Below are positions 18,405 to 25,639 of a stretch of 64,000 bases of DNA, piece after piece (position 1 is the first letter of the stretch; each line of letters starts with the position of its first letter). The DNA is from Caulobacter mirabilis (GTDB lineage: Bacteria; Pseudomonadota; Alphaproteobacteria; Caulobacterales; Caulobacteraceae), in the NCBI RefSeq assembly GCF_002749615.1, contig NZ_CP024201.1, positions 4,484,001-4,548,000 of the forward strand, in the 5' to 3' direction. A program made the translations under genes and the position numbers. A model generated the notes under the pieces. The model ran no database searches and had not been told where the DNA came from. It saw nothing but the letters and a program-made list of their open reading frames with translations.

Positions 18405-19526
18405 CTACACCCGCAGCGGCATCAGCACGTACTTCACGCCCGCGTCGGTCGGGTCCAGCACCAGCGTGGGCGAGGCCGGGTCGGCGAAGCGGAACTCGGC
18501 GATCTCGCCGCCGATCTGGCCGGTCACGTCCAGCAGGTAGCGGGCGTTGAAGCCGATCTCGAAGCTGTCGCCGTCGTAGTCGATCTCGAGCTCTTCGACG
18601 GCCTGGCCGGCTTCCATGTTGCGCACGGTCAGGATCATCTTGCCCGGCTCGACGGCCATCTTCACCGACCGGCTCTTCTCGGCCGAGATGGTGGCGACGC
18701 GGTCGACGGCCTGGGCGAACAGGCTGTTGTCGACCAGCATGACCTTGGCGTTGTCGCGCGGGATGACCCGCATGTAGTCCGGGAACGAGCCGTCGATGAC
18801 CTTGGAGGTCAGGGCGGCGGCCTGGCCGAACTCGAAGCGGACCTTCTGCGGGCTGACCTGGAAGTCGACCATCTCGCCGGCGTCCTCGAGCAGACGGCGG
18901 GCCTCGTTGATGGTCTTGCGCGGCACGATCACGCCGGGCTGGCCGGCGGCGCCCTCGGGAGCCGGCATCTCGGCCAGGGCCAGGCGGTGGCCGTCGGTGG
19001 CCACGGCGCGCAGCATCGGCTGACCGTTGTCGACCACCGTGTGCACGTACAGGCCGTTCAGGTAGTAGCGCGTCTCCTCGGTGGAGATGGCGAAGCGGGT
19101 CTTGTCGATCAGCCGGGCCAGGTCGTTGGCGTCGACCGGGATCGGCGCGGACAGGCCGTCGCTGCTCATCACCGGGAAATCGCCGGCCGGCAGGACCGGC
19201 AGGTTGAACTTCGAGCGGCCGGCCTGGACCTGCAGTCGCGGGTCATCGCCTGTGAAGGACAGCGACACGTCGGCGCCGTCGGGCAGCTTGCGGACGATCT
19301 CGTAGAGCGTGTGGGCCGGGGCGGTGATCTGGCCGGGCACATCCACCTGGGCGGCGCCCTGGTCGATGATCTCCATGTCCAGGTCGGTGGCCGAGAAGCC
19401 CACCTGCTCCCGCTCCGCCGTCAGCAGGACGTTGGAGAGGATCGGGATGGTGTTGCGGCGCTCGACGACGCTCTGCACATGGCCCAGGGCCTTCAGCAGC
19501 GCCGTCCGCTCGATCGTAAGCTTCAT
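18405..19526 (-). CDS. dnaN: DNA polymerase III subunit beta (sliding clamp)
   Basis: A 373-residue clamp protein of normal length with three repeated domains. Recognisable elements include the N-terminus MKLTIERTALLKALGHVQSVVERRN split by NTIPILSNVLL, the loop RYYLNGLYVHT and the C-terminus YVLMPLRV, where the last residues help form the client-binding pocket. The dimeric ring tethers the replicase and repair polymerases to DNA. It is on the same strand as recF-gyrB but lies upstream of them, separated by about 2 kb. Confidence 0.97.
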   Translation of the reverse strand: MKLTIERTALLKALGHVQSVVERRNTIPILSNVLLTAEREQVGFSATDLDMEIIDQGAAQVDVPGQITAPAHTLYEIVRKLPDGADVSLSFTGDDPRLQVQAGRSKFNLPVLPAGDFPVMSSDGLSAPIPVDANDLARLIDKTRFAISTEETRYYLNGLYVHTVVDNGQPMLRAVATDGHRLALAEMPAPEGAAGQPGVIVPRKTINEARRLLEDAGEMVDFQVSPQKVRFEFGQAAALTSKVIDGSFPDYMRVIPRDNAKVMLVDNSLFAQAVDRVATISAEKSRSVKMAVEPGKMILTVRNMEAGQAVEELEIDYDGDSFEIGFNARYLLDVTGQIGGEIAEFRFADPASPTLVLDPTDAGVKYVLMPLRV

Positions 19527-19669
19527 GTCTCGTCCGAAGTCCGGAAGTCAGAGGCGAATCACGCGGCCCCCGAGCCGCTCGCCAGTAATGGGGACTATGG
19601 ACATTAGCGGAAAAGGCGGCTGACGAAAGGGGTTGCGGGCCCCTTGAAGCCGCATCCCGAGCTCTTATT

Positions 19670-19690
19670 TGTTGAGAACAATTCTCAACA
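19670..19690 (+). promoter_or_regulatory. perfect 9-3-9 palindrome, FUR/Irr-like operator or leader hairpin
   Basis: The arms TGTTGAGAA (19670-19678) and TTCTCAACA (19682-19690) are exact reverse complements around CAA. The AGAA-N3-TTCT core resembles the iron control elements bound by FUR-superfamily proteins such as Irr. The right arm touches the ribosome binding site AGGAG (19690-19694) of the DUF2061 gene. It could therefore be a protein operator or an RNA hairpin limiting translation. Confidence 0.55.
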
Positions 19691-19702
19691 GGAGTCGCGA
19701 CG

Positions 19703-19915
19703 ATGCGCCTCGCCCTCAAGACCGCGACCTACGCCGCGATGCACCTGACGGTGGCCGTCGCCGTCGCCTACGTCCTGACCCGCGACTGGCGCATCGCCTT
19801 GGCGGTCGGCATCATCGAGCCGATGGTCCAGACGGTCGCCTTCAACATTCACGAACGGCTGTGGACGCGGGCCGACAAACGGAAAGCGGAGCGGGCCGAA
19901 GCAGCGGCGGCATAG
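19703..19915 (+). CDS. DUF2061 family small membrane protein
   Basis: A 70-residue protein with two hydrophobic segments (about 8-25 and 30-48) and a charged C-terminal tail (ERLWTRADKRKAERAEAAAA). The pattern KTATYAAMHLTVAVAVAYVLTRDW split by VGIIEPMVQTVAFNIHERLW is characteristic of DUF2061. The function of the family is unknown; members often lie near sulfate-assimilation or stress genes. It has a strong ribosome binding site and a perfect palindrome directly upstream, so it is probably conditionally expressed. Confidence 0.85.
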   Translation: MRLALKTATYAAMHLTVAVAVAYVLTRDWRIALAVGIIEPMVQTVAFNIHERLWTRADKRKAERAEAAAA

Positions 19916-19923
19916 TCACCATA

Positions 19924-20012
19924 GTCATCCCGGACGCCGTAGGCGATCCGGGACCCAGGGTGAACGCCGCAGGCTGGGTCCCGGCTCTTCGCTGCGCTTC
20001 GGCCGGGGTGAC
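19924..20012. repeat. palindromic intergenic repeat element
   Basis: The outer arms GTCATCCCGG (from 19924) and CCGGGGTGAC (to 20012) pair with one mismatch. The inner arms are CCGGGACCCAG and CTGGGTCCCGG. It lies between the DUF2061 gene and the 3' end of grpE and fills nearly the whole gap. Its GGGACCCA core is shared with the repeat at 6533-6623. It is probably a dispersed element and may also terminate both convergent transcripts. Confidence 0.6.
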
Positions 20013-20025
20013 CAGGAGGACGAAA

Positions 20026-20634
20026 TCAGGCCTTCGTGTCCACCGCCCCGCCGCTGGTCTCGCCTTCCGCCGCATAGGGGTTGTCGCCGGCCGGCGCCGC
20101 GGCGGCCTTGGCTGCGACCACGACCACCGCCGGACGCAGGGTGCGGCCCAGCAGCGTGAAGCCGGCCTGCATCGTGCGAACGATCGTGCCCGGCGCGACC
20201 TCGGCGTTCGGCTCTTCCGCCATGGCCTGGTGGACATGCGGATCGAACTTGTCGCCGGCCTTGGGGTCGACCTTCTTGAGCCCGTTGCGGTCAAACGCCG
20301 CCAGCAGCTCCTTCTGGGTCATCTCGACGCCGACGACGAAGTTCTTCACCGCCGCGTCGCCGGAATCGCGCGGCGCGTGGGCCGTGGCGCTGGCCAGATA
20401 GTCCGAGGCCGGGAACAGATCCTTGGCGAACTTCTGGATCGCGTAGGCGCGCGCGTCGTTGGCCTCGCGCTCGGCGCGACGACGGGTGTTGTCCATCTCG
20501 GCGGCCATGCGAAGGATCTGGTCCTTCAGCGCCGCGTTCTCAGCCTGCAGCGCTTCAACGTCTTCCACGGTTTCCGATTCGGGGGCCTCGTACTCGGCGT
20601 CGTGGCCGTTGGCCGGCGTATCGTCGTCGGTCAT
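20026..20634 (-). CDS. grpE: nucleotide exchange factor GrpE
   Basis: A 202-residue DnaK co-chaperone. A coiled-coil N-terminal region (DVEALQAENAALKDQILRMA) leads into the conserved core NTRRRAEREANDA and the C-terminal beta domain ending TLLGRTLRPAVVVVA. GrpE opens the DnaK nucleotide site so that ADP leaves. It lies 7 bases after hrcA on the same strand, the common hrcA-grpE heat-shock arrangement. The C-terminus has an Ala-rich tail of about 25 residues. Confidence 0.95.
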   Translation of the reverse strand: MTDDDTPANGHDAEYEAPESETVEDVEALQAENAALKDQILRMAAEMDNTRRRAEREANDARAYAIQKFAKDLFPASDYLASATAHAPRDSGDAAVKNFVVGVEMTQKELLAAFDRNGLKKVDPKAGDKFDPHVHQAMAEEPNAEVAPGTIVRTMQAGFTLLGRTLRPAVVVVAAKAAAAPAGDNPYAAEGETSGGAVDTKA

Positions 20635-20641
20635 ATCACTT

Positions 20642-21718
20642 TCATCCGTCCAGCATTCGCCCGAGGACCCTGGCGGTGTAGTCCACCAGCGGGATCACCC
20701 GGGCGTAGTTCAATCGGGTCGGCCCGATCACGCCGATCGCACCGAGCACTCTTTGTCGGCCCGTCATATAGGGCGCCGCAATCAGGGCGGAACCTGAAAG
20801 AGAGAAAAGCCGCGTTTCGGCGCCGATGAAAATCCGCACGCCCTGGGCGTCGCGGACGTCGTCCAGCAGGCCGATCAACTGCTCCTTCTGCTCCAGGTCG
20901 TCGAACAGGCGGCGCACCCGCTCCAGATCCTCCAGCGCATTCGGATCGCCCAGCAGGTTGGCGCGACCGCGCACGATCAGGGCCCGTTCCGAGCCCTCGC
21001 CGCCGCTCCAGGCCGCCAGGCCGTCCTCGACCAAACGCGCGGCGGTCTCGTCCAGTTCGCGCCGAGCCCGGTCCAGTTCGGCGCGCATCTCGCTACGCGT
21101 GTCGGTCAGGGTCCGCCCCTTCAGGCGCGCGCCCAGGAAGTTCGAGGCCTCCTGCAAGGCCGAGGGCGTCAGACCAGGCGTCAGCCGCATCAGGCGGTTC
21201 TCGACCTGGCCGTCCTCGAACACCATCACCGCAAGGGCCTGGTCGCCGCCCAGCGCCACGAACTCGACGTGCTTCACGCCGGCTTCCCGGACCGGGCTGA
21301 CGACGATTCCGGCCCCGCCCGCCAGACCCGACAGGATCCCGCTGGCCGCGTTGAGCGCCTCCTCGAAGGTGCGGCCGCCGGCGGCGAGCCGGGCGTCGAT
21401 CTCGCGCTTCTCGGCCTCTCCGACATCGCCGACTTCGAGCAGCCCGTCGACGAACAGGCGCAGGCCGGCGTGGGTCGGCATCCGGCCCGCACTGGCGTGC
21501 GGCGAGTCGAGCAGGCCCAGATGCGCCAGATCCTGCAGGGTGTTCCGGATCGAAGCTGGCGACAGATGCACCCCGCCGCGCGACAGGGTGCGCGATCCGA
21601 CCGGCTCGCCGGTCTCCAGATAGGTCTCGACCACACGCCGGAAGATGTCGCGGGCGCGTTCGTCCAGATCGGTCAAGGAAGGGGGCCGGGAGGGGCCGCC
21701 GGTCAGGATGGGGTTCAT
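20642..21718 (-). CDS. hrcA: heat-inducible transcription repressor HrcA
   Basis: A 358-residue repressor. The N-terminal winged helix (DIFRRVVETYLETGEPVGSR, then LSPASIRNTLQDLAHLGLL) is followed by the HrcA motif HASAGRMPTHAGLRLFVD and a GAF-like core. The C-terminal signature is GAIGVIGPTRLNYARVIPLV. HrcA represses groESL-type operons by binding CIRCE elements and needs GroEL for activity. The frame is open for 420 codons upstream, but the ATG at 21718 (MNPILTGG) gives the family length. No CIRCE element is visible near this gene. Confidence 0.95.
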   Translation of the reverse strand: MNPILTGGPSRPPSLTDLDERARDIFRRVVETYLETGEPVGSRTLSRGGVHLSPASIRNTLQDLAHLGLLDSPHASAGRMPTHAGLRLFVDGLLEVGDVGEAEKREIDARLAAGGRTFEEALNAASGILSGLAGGAGIVVSPVREAGVKHVEFVALGGDQALAVMVFEDGQVENRLMRLTPGLTPSALQEASNFLGARLKGRTLTDTRSEMRAELDRARRELDETAARLVEDGLAAWSGGEGSERALIVRGRANLLGDPNALEDLERVRRLFDDLEQKEQLIGLLDDVRDAQGVRIFIGAETRLFSLSGSALIAAPYMTGRQRVLGAIGVIGPTRLNYARVIPLVDYTARVLGRMLDG

Positions 21719-21811
21719 GATCTCGCTGTCGGATCGGTGGACGACCCTTCGGCGGATAGGATAAGCGGCGCCTGCCCGGGCGCAAGTCGCGCCCAGCCGA
21801 AGGAAATGCCG

Positions 21812-22528
21812 ATGCGACCGTCCGAACGCGCCCCCGACCAGCTCCGCGCCGTCACCCTGGAGACCGGCGTGAACCGCTACGCGGAGGGCTCCTGCCTGGT
21901 GACCTTCGGCCATACCAAGGTCCTGGTCACCGCCAGCGTCGACGAAGGCGTGCCCGGCTGGATGCGCGGCAAGGGCGCCGGCTGGGTCACCGCCGAGTAC
22001 GGCATGCTGCCCCGCGCCACCCACACCCGCGGCCGCCGCGAGGCCGCTCAGGGCAAGCAGTCCGGCCGCACCCAGGAAATCCAGCGCCTGATCGGCCGCA
22101 GCCTGCGCGCGGTGGTCGACATGAAGGCCCTGGGCGAGCGCCAGATCCAGATCGACTGCGACGTGGTCCAGGCCGACGGCGGCACGCGCACCGCCTCGAT
22201 CACCGGCGCCTGGGTCGCCCTGCGGCTGGCCACCCGCTATCTGCTCGACGAGGGCGTCATCAAGACCGACCCGATCCTGGATCAGGTGGCGGCGGTGTCC
22301 TGCGGCGTGTTCAACGACCTGCCGGTGCTCGACCTCGACTACGAGGAGGACTCGTCGGCCGAGGCGGACTCGAACTTCGTGCTGACCGGAAACGGCGACA
22401 TCGTCGAGATCCAGGCCACCGGCGAGAAGCGCGGCTTCACCCGCGCCGAGTTCGAGGCGCTCTACGGCCTGGCCGAGAAGGGCATCAACGAGTTGTTCGC
22501 CCTGCAGCGGGCCGCGATCGAACGCTAG
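21812..22528 (+). CDS. rph: ribonuclease PH
   Basis: A 238-residue phosphorolytic 3'-5' exoribonuclease that trims tRNA 3' ends. It begins MRPSERAPDQLRAV, has WVTAEYGMLPRATHTR, the basic RNA-contact stretch RRREAAQGKQSGRTQEIQR split as GRRREAAQGK and the phosphate-site motif LDLDYEEDSSAEADSN. The ATG at 21812 is preferred to that at 21806 because the AAGGA ribosome site (21800-21804) is seven bases away, a normal spacing. It is divergent from hrcA and converges with a methyltransferase gene, overlapping it by four bases. Confidence 0.95.
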   Translation: MRPSERAPDQLRAVTLETGVNRYAEGSCLVTFGHTKVLVTASVDEGVPGWMRGKGAGWVTAEYGMLPRATHTRGRREAAQGKQSGRTQEIQRLIGRSLRAVVDMKALGERQIQIDCDVVQADGGTRTASITGAWVALRLATRYLLDEGVIKTDPILDQVAAVSCGVFNDLPVLDLDYEEDSSAEADSNFVLTGNGDIVEIQATGEKRGFTRAEFEALYGLAEKGINELFALQRAAIER

Positions 22529-23280
22529 CCCGGCCGGCTGACGATCAGGCGCAGCGAGCCCTCGTAGGTCGGCCGCTCGCGCCAGTCGCCGTAACGCTCG
22601 TCCCAGCGTCCGGAAGCCAGGTCGTCGGACAGCGTGCGGACAAAGCGCGCCTCGGCGCCGTCGGGCACGAACCCCCAGGACGACTGGGCGCGGCGCACGT
22701 CGGCCTCCAGCAGGCGCTCGGGCCGGGCATAGAAGGCCTCGGTGAAACCGTCCGTGCAGTCGATCGGGATCGGGACATCCTGCACCTCGACCCGGCCGCC
22801 CAGCCCAGCGGCGACGGCGTCGAGCGCCGGATAGCGGCGCTGCTCGGCCGCGATCAGCTCCGGCGCGTAGGCCTTCAACCAGAAACGGTCGAGCGCCGGA
22901 CCGTCGAACAGCAGCACCGCGACCGGCCCGCGCGCAGCCCGGCGCAGTTCGGCCAGCCCCTTGGCCAGATCCGCCCACTGATGAACGGTGGCGACCGCCA
23001 TCGCGGCGTCGAAGGCGCCGTCATCGAACGGGAGCGCCTCCGCGAAAGCCCGCACCGCCACGCCGCCGCCCTCGGGCCGCTGCGCCCGCATCACCGCCGA
23101 AGGCTCGATGGCGAGGACATAGCGATCCGCCGGTTCGTACGACCCGGCTCCGGCGCCCACGTTCAGCACCGTCCGGGCATCGCCGAGCGCTGCATGAATC
23201 CGGGCCGCAATCCGCGGGTCGGCGCGTCGCTGGCGACCGTACCCTGTTCCCGTTTGATCGTAGTCGACATCACCGGTCAT
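22525..23280 (-). CDS. class I SAM-dependent methyltransferase
   Basis: A 251-residue soluble protein with a Rossmann methyltransferase fold. Motif I is VLNVGAGAGSYE, motif II includes YVLAIEPSAVM and motif IV is FDAAMAVATVHQW. The methyltransferase_11 type covers many small-molecule and lipid substrates, and the substrate cannot be told here. Its 3' end overlaps the rph stop by four bases on the opposite strand, and it is divergent from the LysR gene, so it may be a target of that regulator. Confidence 0.83.
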   Translation of the reverse strand: MTGDVDYDQTGTGYGRQRRADPRIAARIHAALGDARTVLNVGAGAGSYEPADRYVLAIEPSAVMRAQRPEGGGVAVRAFAEALPFDDGAFDAAMAVATVHQWADLAKGLAELRRAARGPVAVLLFDGPALDRFWLKAYAPELIAAEQRRYPALDAVAAGLGGRVEVQDVPIPIDCTDGFTEAFYARPERLLEADVRRAQSSWGFVPDGAEARFVRTLSDDLASGRWDERYGDWRERPTYEGSLRLIVSRPG

Positions 23281-23364
23281 GAGTGTTCAGGCCCTTCCTC
23301 TTTGCTTTGAAGCCTCCCGGGTAAGGGATCGGGTTCAGGCGCAAAATCGAGTTCGGGTCGTGCA

Positions 23365-23387
23365 TTGCGTGAGGAAATCTCACACAA
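23365..23387 (+). promoter_or_regulatory. near-palindromic candidate LysR operator
   Basis: TTGCGTGAG (23365-23373) and CTCACACAA (23379-23387) form an inverted repeat with one mismatch around GAAAT. This matches the general LysR-type T-N11-A dyad layout. It ends nine bases before the ATG of the LysR-family gene and lies in the region shared with the divergent methyltransferase gene. Confidence 0.5.
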
Positions 23388-23396
23388 TCACAGACC

Positions 23397-24287
23397 ATGA
23401 CCGACCATCTGCCGCCCCTGTCCGCCCTCCGCGCCTTCGAGGCGGTGGTCCGGCTGGGCTCGGTAAGCGCCGCCGCCCGCGAACTCGGCCGCACTCACGG
23501 CGCGGTCAGCAAGCAACTGCGGACCCTCCATGACCACGCGGGCCTGCCGTTGCTGGAACGCGCGGGAACCGGCCTCAAGGCCAACACGGCCGGGCAGGCC
23601 CTCGCCGCCGCCATCGCCGAAGGGCTGGCGGTGATCACGCGCGGCTACGCCGAAACCCTGCGCGATGTCCGCGCGCCCGAGCTTCACGTCGCCTGCAGCG
23701 CCACCTTCGCCACGCGCTGGCTGGCGCCGCGCCTGGCCGGCTTCTCACAGCAACGGCCCGACCTTCGCCTGAGGCTGTCGATGACCTCGGCGCGGGAGAT
23801 GCGCGAGGAGCGAGACGCGGACCTGGTGATCCTCTGGGATCGCGGAAACTATCCGCCGGAAGATCGCGCCCGCGCCATTCGGCTGGGCGACGCCGCATTC
23901 GCCCCGGTGGCCGCGCCCGGCTGCCTCGCGACGGTTGCGGATGGTCGACTGTCGGCCCCATGCCGCATCGTCCACGACCATACCCATCGCGCCTGGGACC
24001 TGTGGCGAGAGGCGACCGGCATAACGGTCGAGAGCCCGCGCACCCTTTCCTTCCCGCACACCAACCTCTGCATCGAGGCGGCGATCGCGGGACTTGGCGT
24101 GGCGATGGTCGAGCAGCGGCTCGCAGCGAAGGAGTTGGCGGACGGCCGCCTTGTCGCCCTGACCGGTTTCGCGGCCTTCCCCGAGGGCTTCGCCGCGATT
24201 CCCAACGGCCGGAAACCCCTGTCTGGGTCGGCCCGGCATTTCATCGACTGGCTGGCGGCGGAACTCGGCCCTCAGGCCCCGCCATAG
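23397..24287 (+). CDS. LysR family transcriptional regulator (GcvA-like)
   Basis: A 296-residue regulator. The N-terminal winged helix (LPPLSALRAFEAVVRLGSVS, then AARELGRTHGAVSKQLRTLH) is of the GcvA/AmpR branch. The effector domain covers about 90-290 (AFAPVAAPGCLA, CIEAAIAGLGVAMVEQ). Relatives control amino acid or beta-lactamase genes; the ligand is unknown. A dyad just upstream suggests autoregulation. The last 16 bases overlap the end of the convergent XRE gene. Confidence 0.88.
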   Translation: MTDHLPPLSALRAFEAVVRLGSVSAAARELGRTHGAVSKQLRTLHDHAGLPLLERAGTGLKANTAGQALAAAIAEGLAVITRGYAETLRDVRAPELHVACSATFATRWLAPRLAGFSQQRPDLRLRLSMTSAREMREERDADLVILWDRGNYPPEDRARAIRLGDAAFAPVAAPGCLATVADGRLSAPCRIVHDHTHRAWDLWREATGITVESPRTLSFPHTNLCIEAAIAGLGVAMVEQRLAAKELADGRLVALTGFAAFPEGFAAIPNGRKPLSGSARHFIDWLAAELGPQAPP

Positions 24288-24529
24288 CCGTCGTCGTCGT
24301 CATCGTCGGCGGGCCCGCCGCCCCCGCCGGGTTCAAACAGGACGATGTCGCCCGGCTGGCATTGCAGCTCGCGACACAGGGCGTCGAGAGTCGAGAAGCG
24401 GATCGCGCGCGCCTTGCCGGTCTTCAAGATCGACAGATTGGCGATGGTGACGCCCACACGGTCGGCCAGTTCGGTCAGCGACATGCGCCGCTCGGCCAGG
24501 ATGCGATCCAGGGTGACTTTGATGGCCAT
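24272..24529 (-). CDS. XRE/Cro-CI family helix-turn-helix regulator (YozG-like)
   Basis: An 85-residue DNA-binding protein. The helix-turn-helix covers residues 5-65 (ILAERRMSLTELADRVGVT, then NLSILKTGKARAIRFSTLDA), ending with the typical CRELQCQPGDIVLFEP. The tail is Gly-rich and then strongly acidic (DDDDDDGYGGA). Regulators of this kind commonly sit beside DUF2975 membrane proteins, as here, with a nine-base gap. The gene pair probably forms a membrane-signal/regulator unit; the signal is not known. Confidence 0.87.
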   Translation of the reverse strand: MAIKVTLDRILAERRMSLTELADRVGVTIANLSILKTGKARAIRFSTLDALCRELQCQPGDIVLFEPGGGGGPADDDDDDGYGGA

Positions 24530-24538
24530 ACGCGAGTC

Positions 24539-25069
24539 CTAAATCGTCAGTTCGGCTTCGCGGCGGAGGCGGGCGCCCTCGCGGAAGACCTCGGCCAGCA
24601 CGAACACGGCCAGCACGGCGAACCAGGTGGTCGGGTTGAGCCCGGCGATGTTGTCGGTGGCGTTGGGGGCGATCATCTTGAAGATGACCCGGAACAGCAT
24701 TCGGCCCAGTTCCATGCCCGCCAGCAGGAAGCCGATCAGCCGCAGACGGCTGACATTGTCCGGGTGAAAGGGATCGCCGGCGGTCAGCGTCGCGAACACC
24801 TTCCGTAGACACGTCACGATCGCCACCAGACCGCCGACGTAGAGCAGACCGCCCGCCAGAACGAAGACGACGTCGCCCAAATCCAGGCCCGCCTCGCGCA
24901 GGATGCGGAACTGGGCGCTCTGGGCGATGATGTCGGGACGGAAGCTGAGCAGCAGGCTGGCCAGCAGCACCAGCCCGCCGACCGCCAGCAGCGCGTAGAG
25001 CGCAAAGTAGACGACGTCGAGCGCCGTCTTCAGGAAGCTCGAAACCGAGCCCGGCCCCATGGCCCGCAT
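24539..25069 (-). CDS. DUF2975 domain membrane protein
   Basis: A 176-residue protein with four hydrophobic segments: about 20-42, 70-92, 118-135 and 145-163. The region VFATLTAGDPFHPDNVSRLRLIGFLL is the DUF2975 signature, here split as AGDPFHPDNVSRLR. The ATG at 25069 has a GGTGGAG site eight bases upstream and is favoured; a GTG at 25078 adds three residues, and another ATG is at 25060. DUF2975 proteins are nearly always encoded beside a YozG-type regulator, as in this case. Confidence 0.82.
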   Translation of the reverse strand: MRAMGPGSVSSFLKTALDVVYFALYALLAVGGLVLLASLLLSFRPDIIAQSAQFRILREAGLDLGDVVFVLAGGLLYVGGLVAIVTCLRKVFATLTAGDPFHPDNVSRLRLIGFLLAGMELGRMLFRVIFKMIAPNATDNIAGLNPTTWFAVLAVFVLAEVFREGARLRREAELTI

Positions 25070-25176
25070 GGCGCTCACTCCACCCCAGTTGCCGTTGTCC
25101 GCCGCCAGACGACGGAGACGGCCGCGGACGGCGCATGCCTGCGCCGCCCGCGGTTGTCCTTCATCGCCGGGCCGGG

Positions 25177-25226
25177 GCCGGCTTCTCCGGAAGGAGAGAC
25201 GTCGCTCTCCCTCTGGGGAAGCCGGC
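25177..25226. repeat. 50-base two-part hairpin in the DUF2975 upstream region
   Basis: The outer arms GCCGGCTTCTCC (25177-25188) and GGGGAAGCCGGC (25215-25226) pair with one mismatch, and the inner arms GGAGAG (25193-25198) and CTCTCC (25205-25210) pair perfectly. There is no T-run. It lies between the microprotein gene and the DUF2975 gene, both read leftward, so it could be a leader structure, an RNA-processing site or a weak terminator. Confidence 0.45.
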
Positions 25227-25281
25227 CCTCAGGCGGGCGGCGAGAATGCCCTGACCGGGGCCCTCATGAAAGAGAGCCCGG

Positions 25282-25410
25282 TCAGATCGAGTGCGAGACG
25301 AACAGCACCGCCGAGATCGGCAGAGCGGCCAGAAGGGCGGCGTTCACGACCGTCATCGCGATGCGGTCGACCCAGTTCGTCATTTGTTGAGCAGACATCT
25401 TCGTCTCCAT
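25282..25410 (-). CDS. 42-residue microprotein with one membrane segment
   Basis: From the ATG at 25410 the product begins METKMSAQQMTNWVDRIAM and ends in a hydrophobic helix (VVNAALLAALPISAVLFV) with a short SHSI tail. The frame continues upstream for 33 codons, but that part is Arg-rich and unlike the rest. A second in-frame ATG (MSAQQM) is possible. It is on the same strand as the DUF2975/XRE pair about 200 bases further on. No family is recognised. Short amphipathic N-terminus plus one membrane helix fits a small membrane regulator or toxin-like peptide, but nothing proves either. Confidence 0.5.
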   Translation of the reverse strand: METKMSAQQMTNWVDRIAMTVVNAALLAALPISAVLFVSHSI

Positions 25411-25515
25411 GTTGCAGTGCAAAATCGAAAGTGGCCCTCGCCACCCCCAGGACTTCGTTCGCCCTCCGTCCTTGAGTAATCTTGTAGACAATCGTCGTTC
25501 TTCGATCAAAGGATT

Positions 25516-25555
25516 TATCGAAAAACGATATTAAACTTGCGTAACATGATTACGC
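25516..25555. promoter_or_regulatory. two short palindromes in an AT-rich gap
   Basis: TATCG-AAAAA-CGATA (25516-25530) and GCGTAA-CATGA-TTACGC (25539-25555) lie in the gap between the leftward microprotein gene and rightward rdgB. The surrounding 130 bases are much richer in A and T than the rest of the window, as expected for a control region. The regulators are not identifiable; the nearby XRE protein is one candidate. Confidence 0.4.
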
Positions 25556-25639
25556 GACCGTAATGCGCTGCAGCATAGATTTCCGAGCGCCTTGCGTCGG
25601 CGGGCGTTCGGGGCGAGGAAGCTCGGGAAAGGAACCGCC

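Noticed and set aside
20642..22000. CIRCE element for HrcA
   Set aside because: No TTAGCACTC-N9-GAGTGCTAA type dyad was found; a GAGCACTC inside hrcA is a lone half.
25075..25164. 29-codon minus-strand frame ending at the DUF2975 start
   Set aside because: Position is suggestive of a leader peptide, but there is no ribosome site and the product is Arg-rich like random GC-rich sequence.
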